Shown here: positions 7,634 to 16,228 of the stretch, in pieces
Layout of the letters: the number at the start of each line of letters is the position of its first letter
Position numbering within the stretch: the first letter of the stretch is position 1
From: Flavisolibacter amylovorans
GTDB lineage: Bacteria; Bacteroidota; Bacteroidia; Chitinophagales; Chitinophagaceae
Assembly (NCBI RefSeq): GCF_039541815.1
Contig: NZ_BAABGY010000016.1
Location: 310,001-374,000, forward strand
DNA: 64,000 nucleotides
Direction: 5' to 3'
Made by a program: the position numbers and the translations under genes
The notes under the pieces: generated by a model
The model's input: only the letters and a program-made list of their open reading frames with translations
The model's database searches: none
Told to the model about the DNA's origin: nothing

Positions 7634-10600
7634 TTAGAAATCCAAGTTTACGCCGAGGGTATACACGCGCGGGCGGGGGTAGATCGTTCCGGCGCGGCCA
7701 AAGTCGTCAGCGATCTCGGGATCCAGGCCTTTGTAGTTCGTGATCACGGCTACGTTCTGGATGGAGGCGTTGATGCGCATGCCTACTTTGCTGCGGAACA
7801 CGCGGCCCAGGTCGTAACCGAGGTTGATATTATCTATACGAAGGAACGAGGCATTCTGGATGAAGTAATCGGAAAGGAACTGGAAGTTCGAGTTGTTGCG
7901 GAAGCCGGTCTCGAGGTACGAGGGCGAACCGTTGGACGTGATCTGGGTCGGGTTCTTGAACTGCGAGAGGATGCCGGCGCCGGCGTCGTACTGGTTGAAC
8001 ACGTAGTTGCCCAGGGAGCCGTGAGCGGCCATGCCTACCGTGAACTTCTTGTAGCTCACCGAGGTGCTGAAGCCGACGTTCAGCTTCGGATCGGCCTGCT
8101 TGTGGTAGTAGCGGTCGTCGAGGTTCACCTGTCCGTCGCGGTTCAGGTCCTCATATACGCCCTCGAGCGGCTTACCGTTCTGGTCGTACACCTGCTTGAG
8201 CACATAGAACTCGCTCGGGTTGCTGCCTACGATCCACTGCGACACGAAGTTACCGGTAGCGATGCCGATACCGCCACGGGGGAGGCCCGTGAAGTTCGGA
8301 TCGTTGTAATCAAGCAGCTGGGTGATCTTCCGCTTGTTGTAGCTGAAGTTCACGTTCAGGTCCCAGTTGAAGTCTTTGGTGCGCACCGGAACCGTGTTCA
8401 GCGCTACTTCGAAGCCCTCCATATCCATGGCGGCTACGTTCTTCGTGGCCTCGTTGGTGAAGTTGGCGCCCGGCGCGATGGGCACGGAAGCCAGCATGTC
8501 GAAGCCCTTACGCTTATAAACGTCTACGGAGCCAGCGATGCGGTTGTTGAGGAAGCCGAAGTCGAGGCCGAGGTTGGTGGTCTGCGTGGTTTCCCAGCGC
8601 AGGTCTTCTACGTAGCCTTCCGGACGCAGCACCTGCACGAACTGACCGCCGAACTGGTACATGGCCGACTGGTTGCCCTGCGTGTAGCGCTTGATGTAAG
8701 AATAGTAGTTCAGGTTGGCCTGGTTACCGGTCTCACCCCAGCTGGCGCGGAGCTTCAGGTCGGAGATGAAGTTAACGTTCTTGAAGAATTCCTGCTTCAG
8801 TTTCCAGGCTACCGATACGGCAGGGAAGTAGCCCACGCGGCCGTCGGGGTTCAGCTTGGAGGAGGCGTCGCGGCGCATCACACCCTGGATCAGGTATTTG
8901 TCGTTGATGTTGAAGTTGACGCGGCCGATGTACGACTCGAGGCGGTACAGGTCGGTGTAGCGTACGTCTTCAGCCCTCGGCTTGGAGTTGGCGATGGTAT
9001 CGCGCAGGTTATAGATCTCGGAACCCGGGGTACGGGGATCCGCGATCGGACGATAGCTGAACGAGGGGAAGTTGTACACGTCGGTCGAGAACTCCTGGAA
9101 GGTATGGCCCACCATCACGTCGAATTTCGTGCGGATGGACTTGAACTCCTTCTGGTAGAACAGCTGGAAGTCGGTCAGGAAGTTGTTCTGACCCTGCTTG
9201 TAGTTGCTGCGGGAGCCGCCGCCGAGGAGGCCGGCTGCCGACATGGAGTCGCGGTTGTTGTTGCCCGAGCCACGGCTCCAGTCGCCACCCACGTTCGCAA
9301 GGAGATGGAGGTCGGGGAGGAAGTGCAGCTTGTAATCGAGCTGGAGGTTACCGATGAAGCGGTTCACCGTCGACTTGTTGTCGATCGTGTTGATCAGCGA
9401 CACCGGGTTGAGCGGGGCGAGCGCGCGCGGCGAGAAGGCGCCTACGATCGGGGCCCAGGCGGCGTCGCTCGGCTGCGTCCACTCCCAGTAGCCACCCATG
9501 CGGGTGAACTTGGCGTCGCCGGAGAGTACGGGCTGCGTGGGATCGAAGAAGACGGCGTTGCCGATGGCACCCTGGTCGGAGAAATTATTCTTCGTGTTGG
9601 AGAACTTGGCGTTCAGGTTCACCGAGAGGTGGTCGTTGAGCAGCTTCGGCGACAGGTTGAGGGCCGTGGAGATACGCTCGAAGCTGTTGTTCTTCAGCAC
9701 ACCCTCCTGGTGGGTGAAGCCACCGGAAAGGCGGAAGGGCAGCACATTGGCGATGGTGCCGCTGGCGCCGAGCGTATTGTCGGTACCGAAGGCTTCGCGG
9801 TAGATCTCTTTCTGCCAGTTGGTGTTGGCGGTGCCGAGCTTCTTGAAGTAGGTGGAGTCGCCCGTGGCTTCCATATCGCGGCGGATCACGTCGCGCACCT
9901 GGTCGCCGCTCAGTACGGGAGCGTACTTGGTCAGCGACTGCACGGAGGCCTGCGTGTTGAAGGTGAACTTCACCTTGCCGCGGGTACCTTTCTTGGTGGT
10001 GATGATCAGCACACCGTTGGAGGCGCGCGAACCGTAAAGGGCCGTTGCGGAGGCGTCCTTCAGTACGGAGATCGACTCGATGTCGTTCGGGTTGATGGTG
10101 TTCAGGATGTTCTGGGAGCCGGCCACGCCGCCTTCCAGCACCGGAACGCCGTCGATCACCACGAGCGGGTCGTTGCTGCCGTTGAGGGAGGAACCACCGC
10201 GGATGCGGATGCGGCTGCCGGTACCGGCGGCGCCGCCGCCGGTGGTCACCTGCAGGCCGGCCACCTTACCTACGAGCAGCTGCTCGGCGGAAGGCTGGAA
10301 GCCTTTCTGGAAGTCCTTCGCCGTCACCTGCGTCACCGAGGAGGTCAGGTCGCCGCGGCGGCGGGTACCGTACGCAACGACGACCACCTCGTTCAGGTTG
10401 CCGGCTGCGGCAGCGAGGTTCAGGTTGATGGAAGAACGGCCGTTCAGTACTTCCTCGCGGCTCGTGAAGCCGACGGAGGAGAACACGAGGGTCGTGGCAT
10501 TGGCGGGAACGGTGAGGGTATACTGACCGTTCTCGTTCGTGGACGTGGCTACATTCTGGCCTTTCACCGTCACGGTGACACCCGCCAGACCGGCCCCGTT

Positions 10601-10708
10601 GGGGTCCGTCACCCTACCGGTGACCTGGGTCTGAGCGAACGCAGCGACATGGAAAAGCACCAGTAATACAGGCAGGGCCAATTTTCTGATGAAGTTTCTG
10701 CAGTTCAT
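7634..10708 (-). CDS. susC: SusC/RagA-family TonB-dependent outer-membrane transporter
   Basis: 1024 residues from the ATG at 10708; a TTG two codons earlier (10714) is a less likely start. Order of parts: signal peptide ending AAFAQ; carboxypeptidase-regulatory-like domain (about 28-105, VTGRVTDPNGAGLAGVTV); the SusC-type motif VVVAYGTRRRGDLTSSV; plug domain (about 115-230, with IRIRGGSSLNGSNDPLVVIDG); then a long 22-strand-type barrel ending in an aromatic residue (GVNLDF). It imports oligosaccharides into the periplasm using TonB energy, in complex with SusD downstream. The 200-bp upstream region carries three phased GCAATCGT repeats and a candidate promoter. Confidence 0.97.
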   Translation of the reverse strand: MNCRNFIRKLALPVLLVLFHVAAFAQTQVTGRVTDPNGAGLAGVTVTVKGQNVATSTNENGQYTLTVPANATTLVFSSVGFTSREEVLNGRSSINLNLAAAAGNLNEVVVVAYGTRRRGDLTSSVTQVTAKDFQKGFQPSAEQLLVGKVAGLQVTTGGGAAGTGSRIRIRGGSSLNGSNDPLVVIDGVPVLEGGVAGSQNILNTINPNDIESISVLKDASATALYGSRASNGVLIITTKKGTRGKVKFTFNTQASVQSLTKYAPVLSGDQVRDVIRRDMEATGDSTYFKKLGTANTNWQKEIYREAFGTDNTLGASGTIANVLPFRLSGGFTHQEGVLKNNSFERISTALNLSPKLLNDHLSVNLNAKFSNTKNNFSDQGAIGNAVFFDPTQPVLSGDAKFTRMGGYWEWTQPSDAAWAPIVGAFSPRALAPLNPVSLINTIDNKSTVNRFIGNLQLDYKLHFLPDLHLLANVGGDWSRGSGNNNRDSMSAAGLLGGGSRSNYKQGQNNFLTDFQLFYQKEFKSIRTKFDVMVGHTFQEFSTDVYNFPSFSYRPIADPRTPGSEIYNLRDTIANSKPRAEDVRYTDLYRLESYIGRVNFNINDKYLIQGVMRRDASSKLNPDGRVGYFPAVSVAWKLKQEFFKNVNFISDLKLRASWGETGNQANLNYYSYIKRYTQGNQSAMYQFGGQFVQVLRPEGYVEDLRWETTQTTNLGLDFGFLNNRIAGSVDVYKRKGFDMLASVPIAPGANFTNEATKNVAAMDMEGFEVALNTVPVRTKDFNWDLNVNFSYNKRKITQLLDYNDPNFTGLPRGGIGIATGNFVSQWIVGSNPSEFYVLKQVYDQNGKPLEGVYEDLNRDGQVNLDDRYYHKQADPKLNVGFSTSVSYKKFTVGMAAHGSLGNYVFNQYDAGAGILSQFKNPTQITSNGSPSYLETGFRNNSNFQFLSDYFIQNASFLRIDNINLGYDLGRVFRSKVGMRINASIQNVAVITNYKGLDPEIADDFGRAGTIYPRPRVYTLGVNLDF

Positions 10709-10756
10709 AAGCAAAGAGTAGACTAATTATTAAAAGTTGTAGTAACCGGTTTGACA

Positions 10757-10805
10757 GCAATCGTTATCGAAAATTCAGCAATCGTTCTCTTGGGTTCGCA
10801 ATCGT
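10757..10805. promoter_or_regulatory. three phased GCAATCGT repeats, candidate operator of susC
   Basis: Identical 8-mers GCAATCGT occur at 10757-10764, 10778-10785 and 10798-10805. Their start-to-start spacing is 21 and 20 bp, about two helical turns, so all three face the same side of the DNA. The first two share a longer core (AGCAATCGTTNTC). They lie 50-97 bp upstream of the susC start, next to the gene for a NUDIX-like regulator. Binding by that regulator is inference. Confidence 0.6.
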
Positions 10806-10835
10806 CAGGGGCGCAGTCAATGTGTATTCGGGACA

Positions 10836-10866
10836 CAATTTTAGCCCTTATTTGATTATTAACAAA
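10836..10866 (-). promoter_or_regulatory. candidate Bacteroidota promoter of susCD operon
   Basis: On the minus strand a TTTG (-33) is followed after exactly 19 nt by TAAAATTG, one mismatch from TAnnTTTG. It would give a leader of about 120 nt that contains the three GCAATCGT repeats, so a protein bound there could block elongation. An alternative promoter closer to the gene is not excluded. Confidence 0.45.
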
Positions 10867-10916
10867 TTTTTCGGCCTGAATCCTTCCTTTTTTGACCAAA
10901 ATCCTCGGGCTCCTTC

Positions 10917-11651
10917 TTAGACAACCAGTTTCTGCATTCGCTGCTTGTCGCTCATGCGGTATTCGCGGCGCAGCTGCGTCCGGAGCTTATAGAGCTTGCC
11001 CGGGCGGTGCGGCACGTCTTCCTCCATCTCGTTCAGATCCACCAGCCAGTTCTTGAGCGTGATGCGCTTGCGGAAGTTCCGGCGGTCCAACTCGATGCCG
11101 AGGATCGCCTCGTACAGGTCCTGCAGCTGGCGCAGCGAGAACTTCTCCTGGAGCAGGTTGAATACGATGGGCTCCTCCATCACCTGCTGCCGGAGGCGCG
11201 CCAGGCAGGTATCCAGTATCAGCTTATGGTCGAAGGCCAGGTTCTTGATATCGTTCACTGCGTGCCAGTGCACCTCGTGCTCGGTGATCTGCAGCTCGTG
11301 GTGCTGCACGTCGATCAGCGAGTAATAGGCCGTCGTCACAACACGCCCCGAAGGGTGACGGTTCAGTCCGCCGAAGGTGTGCACCTGCTCCAGGTACACG
11401 TCCTTGAGGCCGGTGCGGTCGATCAGGACCCGGTAGGGCGCCTCGTCGAGGTCCTCACTCGGGCGCACCAGGTCGCCCAGCAGCGAGTACATCCCGCGGA
11501 ACTCCTCGAGGTCCGACTCGATGAGCAGCACCTTCAGTTGCTTGTCTTCATACCCGAAGATCACGCAGTCGACCGAGAGGCCTATGTTGAAGTACTCACT
11601 GTGTGTGGCCTTCTCTATTTCAGCATTCTTTAGCAGCAATCGTTTGGGCAT
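10917..11651 (-). CDS. NUDIX-like transcriptional regulator (NrtR/AraR type)
   Basis: 244 residues. The N-terminal two thirds (about 20-155) is a NUDIX-fold domain. In the Nudix box region, LRP-type spacing is kept (GDLVRPSEDLDEA...YRVLIDRTGL), but the catalytic REUXEEXGU signature reads RVLIDRTGL, so key glutamates are missing and hydrolysis is unlikely. The C-terminal part (about 160-235) matches the winged-helix region of NrtR-type regulators (FSLRQLQDLYEAILG, DRRNFRKRI). Related proteins in Bacteroidetes, such as AraR, regulate sugar use by binding a sugar ligand. It starts 3 nt after the amylase stop and precedes susC, so it is a good candidate regulator of this locus. The ligand is unknown. 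Confidence 0.88.
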   Translation of the reverse strand: MPKRLLLKNAEIEKATHSEYFNIGLSVDCVIFGYEDKQLKVLLIESDLEEFRGMYSLLGDLVRPSEDLDEAPYRVLIDRTGLKDVYLEQVHTFGGLNRHPSGRVVTTAYYSLIDVQHHELQITEHEVHWHAVNDIKNLAFDHKLILDTCLARLRQQVMEEPIVFNLLQEKFSLRQLQDLYEAILGIELDRRNFRKRITLKNWLVDLNEMEEDVPHRPGKLYKLRTQLRREYRMSDKQRMQKLVV

Positions 11652-11654
11652 AGG

Positions 11655-14534
11655 TTATTGAAGGATGAGGGGTAAGACGCGCATTCCGCCCTTGGCCGCG
11701 ATCCGCAGGTAGTAGGTACCTGCCGGGATACCGGGGCGGTCGAGCGTAATGAGCTGGCGGCCGCGCGGCAGGAACGACTGGCGCAGCGAGCGCACCACCT
11801 GGCCTGCGCCGTTCACGAGCTCGAAGCTCGTTTGGGCGGCGGCCGGCAGGAAGAGGTCCACCACAAACTGGCCCTTTGCCGGGTTCGGGTACACGCCGGC
11901 GTCGAGGCGGCTGCCGTCGGTCACGAGGTTGCTCACGGGCGTGGTGCCCACGTTGTTGACGTTGCGGTTTACATAGATGCGGTACTCGCCGGGCAGCAGG
12001 TTGATGGTCTGCGGGTTGCCGGTGGCGGTGAACGTGGTGTTATTGAGGTAGTCGTACCAGGTGCCGGCGTTCTGGAAGGTCACCGTGCCGCTCTGGGCCA
12101 CCACGTCGAAGTTGCCCACCACCGTGATGTTGGAGGTGTCGGTGGTGATCTGGAACCAGCGGAAGTTGCCGGTAAGCGGGCCGAACACGCGGTTGCTGGT
12201 GAAGTTGGCGCGGAACCAGGGATGCGACCGAAGCTTGATGACCTTGGCCCACACGTCATAGATATTGCGGCGCTCGGCAACCGTGTTGTAATCCCAGCGA
12301 ACGGGCTTTGCATCCGTGCGGCAGCTCGAGTTGATGGTTCCGTTTGCGCAATAGTTAATGGAATAGTCGTAACCGAGCTCGCCAAACTGCCAGAACATCT
12401 TCGGACCCGGCTGGATGAACAGGAAGGCACCGATAAGTTCCATCCGCTTGAGGGCGGTGTTCAGGTTGCGCACATTGTAATTCGCCTGCGAGTTGTTGCC
12501 GAAGTTGAGCATCTCGTACATGAGGCGCTCCTCGTCATGGCTCTCGGCGTAGGTCATCAGGTGGGGTTGGTTCCAGCCGCGGGCCGTAAAGAGACCCCAG
12601 TCGAGGTTGGCGTCGTTGTTGGCAAAGCCGAGGGCGGAATTCTTGTACTGCGTGTGCAGGTTGCCCCAGAACAGGTGGCCGTAGTTGGCCAGCACCGTCT
12701 CCTCGCTGTTGGCGGCGAAGTGCTCCAGGATGGAGTAAGCGCCGGGAGCCACGCGGTTCAGCGTATCATAGTAGGCTTTCCAGATGTCGATGCGGCTCTG
12801 GTCGTAATTGCTCCAGGAACCTACGTCGTTCGTCTGGTTCTGCGTAAAACCTTTCGAAAGGTCGAAGCGGAAGCCGTCGATGCGGTATTCGTTGGTCCAA
12901 TACTGCATGACGCGCGAGGTGAAGTAGCGGGTATCGGGGCTCTGGTGGTTGAAGTCGTAACCCACGCCAAAGGGATGGCGGTCGGTCTGGTTGAACCAGG
13001 GATTGTTGGCGGCGGGGCGGTTGTTGCTGGGGTCCCAGTACAGCTGCACCATCGGCGACAGGCCGAAAGAATGGTTCAGGGCGATGTCCATGATGATGGC
13101 GATGCCGTTGGCATGGCAGGAGTCGATAAAGCGCTTCAGCGTTTCGGGGCGGCCGTAGTATTTGTCGGGAGCAAAGTAGAAATCCGGGTTGTAGCCCCAG
13201 CTCAGGTTGCCTTCAAACTCGTTGAAGGGCATGATTTCAATGGCGTTGATGCCCAGGTTCTTGAAGTAGCTCAGGGTATCGGTCAGCTTGTCCCAGTTGG
13301 GGTTGGCCAGGAAGTCGCGCACCAGCAGCTCGTAGGCCACCAGCGTGCGTTTGTCGGGGCGGCTGTAGCTGTTGGAGTTCCAGGTGTAGGTGGGCGCCGC
13401 GGTCTGCAGCACGCCTACGATGCCGGTGGTCTTGCCAGTGGGGTAGGGCTTCAGGCCGGGGTAGGTAGTGGCGGAGATGAACTGGTCGTTCCACGGATCG
13501 AGGATCATGGTGCTGTACGGATCCGCGATGCGGATCGTGTCGTCGACCTTATACTGGAAGGCGTACTGGGTGCCCGCGGTGAGGCCCGTGAGGTTGAGCC
13601 AGAAGAACTTGCCGTCGGGCGTCCTGTTCATCACGTAGTTCAGGTCTTCCGTCCAGTTGTTGAAGTCGCCGATCACGGTCGCCTTCGTTTTGTTGGGGGC
13701 GCGGAGCACGAGGGTGGCCGTGGTGTTGGAAGTGTAGTTGACACCGTCCACAACGCCGGCGGGCAGGGCCGCTACGGGCGAAGAGGCGGGGCCTACGAAG
13801 ATCTTGATGGTATCGTATACCGAAGTAGTGCCGTTGTTGGCTTCCGAAACGATGGTCTGGACGCCGAAGCCGGCCACGGTGCTGTTGCCGCTCAGCGTGG
13901 TGACGCCGGTGGCCGCCGCGATCTGGGTGCCGTTGTGGTACAGCTTCATGCTGGAAGCCGTGCTGGCGGAGCCTTTCACGTTGAAGGCGGTGCCGACGCT
14001 CCAGTTCTGCGTCTCGGCGGTCATCGTGTAGTTCGGCATGCGGAACGGCTCGTCCACGCGCGTTTGGAAGGAGCCGGTGGGATACACCGGGATGTACATG
14101 TCGCCGCCGTCGGTGTTGCGCTGCACGCGGGAGCCGGCGCCGTTGCGGAACAGGATGGCGATCTTCTGGATCGTTTCGGAGGCGTTGGTGATGCCGAAGA
14201 AGGTGCGGAGGGAGCCGGTGATGGTATACTGCCACTTGTTGGCGCTCACGTAGGGCGCGTTGGCGGCGGCGTTGGTGGTGCCCCAGGTGAACTTGGTGTA
14301 CTTCCAGTCGGAGGGGCTGGTGCTCGCGCTGGTGATAACGCCGATGTGCACGTACACGTCGCTGTTGGGTGTGTAGTTGAGCAGGCCCTGGTTGCCTTTG
14401 GTAGCATCCACCGTGATCACCAGGCTCTGGCTGTTGTCATTTTCCCGGGGGAAGGGCGGGTTCCAGGAAAGCAGTTGAGCCTGGGCGCCGGCTACCGTGA
14501 GCAGCGCGAAAACAGCAAGCAGCAGTCGTTTCAT
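11655..14534 (-). CDS. secreted GH13 alpha-amylase with T9SS sorting domain
   Basis: 959 residues with a Sec signal peptide (VAGAQAQ). Order: N-terminal beta-sandwich regions (about 20-270); a CBM48/E-set-like domain with TVIGDFNNW and GKFFWLNLTG (about 270-345); a GH13 (beta/alpha)8 catalytic domain (about 395-780). Conserved GH13 regions are visible: MDIALNHSF (D483, H488), GFRFDLS (nucleophile D558), SILEHF (acid/base E604) and ESHDEE (D667). The C-terminal ~75 residues (YPNPAKGQFVV..., GTYYLRI...) form a type A T9SS sorting domain, so export across the outer membrane and surface anchoring or release are expected. It would cut starch or related alpha-glucans for uptake by the SusCD pair encoded downstream. 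First gene of the locus. Confidence 0.94.
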   Translation of the reverse strand: MKRLLLAVFALLTVAGAQAQLLSWNPPFPRENDNSQSLVITVDATKGNQGLLNYTPNSDVYVHIGVITSASTSPSDWKYTKFTWGTTNAAANAPYVSANKWQYTITGSLRTFFGITNASETIQKIAILFRNGAGSRVQRNTDGGDMYIPVYPTGSFQTRVDEPFRMPNYTMTAETQNWSVGTAFNVKGSASTASSMKLYHNGTQIAAATGVTTLSGNSTVAGFGVQTIVSEANNGTTSVYDTIKIFVGPASSPVAALPAGVVDGVNYTSNTTATLVLRAPNKTKATVIGDFNNWTEDLNYVMNRTPDGKFFWLNLTGLTAGTQYAFQYKVDDTIRIADPYSTMILDPWNDQFISATTYPGLKPYPTGKTTGIVGVLQTAAPTYTWNSNSYSRPDKRTLVAYELLVRDFLANPNWDKLTDTLSYFKNLGINAIEIMPFNEFEGNLSWGYNPDFYFAPDKYYGRPETLKRFIDSCHANGIAIIMDIALNHSFGLSPMVQLYWDPSNNRPAANNPWFNQTDRHPFGVGYDFNHQSPDTRYFTSRVMQYWTNEYRIDGFRFDLSKGFTQNQTNDVGSWSNYDQSRIDIWKAYYDTLNRVAPGAYSILEHFAANSEETVLANYGHLFWGNLHTQYKNSALGFANNDANLDWGLFTARGWNQPHLMTYAESHDEERLMYEMLNFGNNSQANYNVRNLNTALKRMELIGAFLFIQPGPKMFWQFGELGYDYSINYCANGTINSSCRTDAKPVRWDYNTVAERRNIYDVWAKVIKLRSHPWFRANFTSNRVFGPLTGNFRWFQITTDTSNITVVGNFDVVAQSGTVTFQNAGTWYDYLNNTTFTATGNPQTINLLPGEYRIYVNRNVNNVGTTPVSNLVTDGSRLDAGVYPNPAKGQFVVDLFLPAAAQTSFELVNGAGQVVRSLRQSFLPRGRQLITLDRPGIPAGTYYLRIAAKGGMRVLPLILQ

Positions 14535-14554
14535 AGCAAGTATTATGGGGATAA

Positions 14555-14571
14555 AGGTACATTATGTACCT
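14555..14571. promoter_or_regulatory. 17-bp perfect dyad upstream of the amylase gene
   Basis: AGGTACAT-T-ATGTACCT is a perfect inverted repeat of 8-bp arms around one base, ending 20 nt before the amylase start at 14534. A -7-like TACCTTTA on the minus strand overlaps one arm, so a dimeric repressor binding here would cover the promoter. It is unrelated in sequence to the GCAATCGT repeats before susC. Confidence 0.5.
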
Positions 14572-14684
14572 CTAACACATTAAGAAATGGTGAAAATTTT
14601 TTATGTGGGGCAACCGGAAAGCCGCTTTGTGTAAGGGATCCGGCGACGAAGAGGACCATAGCTTCCGCAAAAGGAACTGCAGCC

Positions 14685-14730
14685 GGCGTCAGCCACAGAT
14701 CTGAAATCTGAGATCTCAGATCTGAGATCC
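14685..14730. repeat. heptamer array preceded by GGCGTCAGCCA
   Basis: Five 7-bp units (CAGATCT, GAAATCT, GAGATCT, CAGATCT, GAGATCC) occupy 14696-14730. They are immediately preceded by GGCGTCAGCCA at 14685-14695, an 11-mer that also directly precedes arrays at 19441 and 44424. No inverted partner array was seen on the other side. Confidence 0.75.
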
Positions 14731-14742
14731 CCTTCTGTTCCC

Positions 14743-14750
14743 TAGCTTCG
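14743..14750 (+). promoter_or_regulatory. candidate -7 element of xth
   Basis: TAGCTTCG, one step from TAnnTTTG, ends 7 nt before the xth ATG. No clear -33 TTTG at the right distance. If used, the transcript would have almost no leader. Confidence 0.35.
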
Positions 14751-14757
14751 CCCCCAC

Positions 14758-15537
14758 ATGAAGATCATCTCCTATAACGTCAACGGCCTGCGGGCGGCCA
14801 TCAAGAAAGGGTTCATCGAGTGGCTCCGCACCCACCCTGCCGACGTGATCTGCATCCAGGAGAACAAGGCGCAGCAAAGCGACGTGGATGCGGCGGCCTT
14901 CGCCGAGCTGGGCTACGAAGACCACTGGTTCTGCGCCCAGAAGAAGGGCTACAGCGGCGTCACGGTGTTTACGAAGATCCGGCCCGATCATGTGCAGTGC
15001 GGCACCGGCCACCAGGTGAGCGACGACGAGGGACGCGTGATCCAGCTCGACTTCGGCCCGCTGCGCCTCATCAACGCCTACTTCCCCTCAGGCACCTCGG
15101 GCGACCTGCGCCAGACCTATAAGTACCAGTGGCTCGACGAGTTCTACGACTACGTGCAGGACCTGCGGCGGGAGCGCCCGAACCTCGTGGTGTGCGGCGA
15201 CTACAACATCGCGCACAAGGAGATCGACATCCACGACCCGAAGGGCAACAAGAAGAACAGCGGCTTCCTGCCGGAAGAGCGCGCCTGGATGGACAAGCTA
15301 TACAGCAACGGCTGGGTCGACACGCTGCGGCACTTCAACCCCGAGCCCGCGCACTACACCTGGTGGAGCCAGCGCTCGCCCACGGTGCGCGCGCAGAACA
15401 AGGGCTGGCGCATCGATTACATCTCCGTCACGGAGCCACTGAAACCCGCGCTGCGCGCGGCTTCCGTGTTCCCCGACGTACAGCACTCCGACCACTGCCC
15501 CATTTTTGCGGAGATCGATGAGACCGCGTTGAAATGA
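14758..15537 (+). CDS. xth: exodeoxyribonuclease III (AP endonuclease family)
   Basis: 259 residues, the normal length for ExoIII/ExoA. The exonuclease-endonuclease-phosphatase fold motifs are complete: YNVNGLRAA at the start, the metal-binding E in ICIQENKAQ (E35), VVCGDYNIAHKEID with the catalytic Asp/Asn, the GWRIDYISV block and the terminal HSDHCPI with the catalytic His. It acts in base-excision repair, cutting 5' to abasic sites and degrading 3' ends. It stands alone; its TGA stop is the first triplet of a downstream heptamer array. High confidence. Confidence 0.97.
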   Translation: MKIISYNVNGLRAAIKKGFIEWLRTHPADVICIQENKAQQSDVDAAAFAELGYEDHWFCAQKKGYSGVTVFTKIRPDHVQCGTGHQVSDDEGRVIQLDFGPLRLINAYFPSGTSGDLRQTYKYQWLDEFYDYVQDLRRERPNLVVCGDYNIAHKEIDIHDPKGNKKNSGFLPEERAWMDKLYSNGWVDTLRHFNPEPAHYTWWSQRSPTVRAQNKGWRIDYISVTEPLKPALRAASVFPDVQHSDHCPIFAEIDETALK

Positions 15538-15639
15538 TTTTGGATTTGTGATTTCAGATGTCAGATTTAGCGCAAAGCGGCGCAGATCTCAAATCTGGAA
15601 TACGCCCCCATGAATCTGAAATCCCAAATCTGAGATCAA
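15535..15639. repeat. inverted heptamer arrays between xth and DUF4286 gene
   Basis: The left array (15535-15569) has five 7-bp units of TGATTTC type. The right array (15612-15639) has four units of AAATCTG type in the opposite sense. The spacer of about 42 bp contains a further CAGATCT-CAAATCT pair. The left array begins with the xth stop codon. Confidence 0.7.
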
Positions 15640-15649
15640 AAATTCTTGT

Positions 15650-15964
15650 ATGCTGATCTACAACGTAACCTCGAAGGTACAGGCCGACATTGCTGAAGCA
15701 TGGCTCCAGTGGATCGTGCGCGAGCACGGACCGGCGATCGTGGCCACGGGCTGCTTTACCGGGTTCCGCGTGCTGCGGCTCCTGGAGCAGGACGACGCCG
15801 AGGGCCCGACCTTCACCATCCAGTACAGCGCCGACGGCACGGCGGGCTACGAGCGTTACCTGCGCGAATTTGCGCCGCGCTTCCGCCAGGAGGGCTTCGA
15901 TAAGTGGGGCAACCGCTTTATCGCGTTCCGATCCGTGATGGAAGTTATCCACGCGGGAGTGTGA
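15650..15964 (+). CDS. DUF4286 family protein
   Basis: 104 residues, matching the length of DUF4286 proteins, which are small single-domain ferredoxin-like proteins common in Bacteroidota. Recognisable features are the N-terminal MLIYNVTSKV strand, ADIAEAWLQWIVREH helix, FRVLRLLEQDD..FTIQY strands and the C-terminal ..YLREFAPRFRQEGFDKWGNRF.AFRSVMEVI. There is no known biochemical function. It starts 11 nt after a heptamer array. The family call is confident; the role is unknown. Confidence 0.85.
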   Translation: MLIYNVTSKVQADIAEAWLQWIVREHGPAIVATGCFTGFRVLRLLEQDDAEGPTFTIQYSADGTAGYERYLREFAPRFRQEGFDKWGNRFIAFRSVMEVIHAGV

Positions 15965-16167
15965 AAAACAGCGACGCGGGCACCCGCCGCAAACCCTTAC
16001 TGGTAGCGGATTTTCATTTATATGTCGGCGCAAACGCAGGCCCATGGCCCATCTGCGCGTTTCGTAGTTTTACCATGCGCGTATCACAAATGAGCTCCGT
16101 TCGCGCAAATCCAGTCCCGGAGCGGCTTTCAGCCGACAACACAATTCTTCCGAAAAGGCGAAAATTA

Positions 16168-16198
16168 TTTTGCCGGTATCGAAAACCGTATAAATTTG
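16168..16198 (+). promoter_or_regulatory. Bacteroidota promoter of the HU gene
   Basis: TTTTG at 16168-16172 (-33) and a perfect TAAATTTG at 16191-16198 (-7) are separated by 18 nt, one less than the usual 19. The HU start codon lies 30 nt further on. This is the clearest sigma-ABfr-type promoter in the window. Confidence 0.75.
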
Positions 16199-16228
16199 TT
16201 GCATTCTAAATCATTAACTCTATCCACT

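Noticed and set aside
8021..14711. Long plus-strand frames (881 and 959 codons) opposite susC and the amylase gene
   Set aside because: Composition shadows of well-supported minus-strand genes; no recognisable domains.
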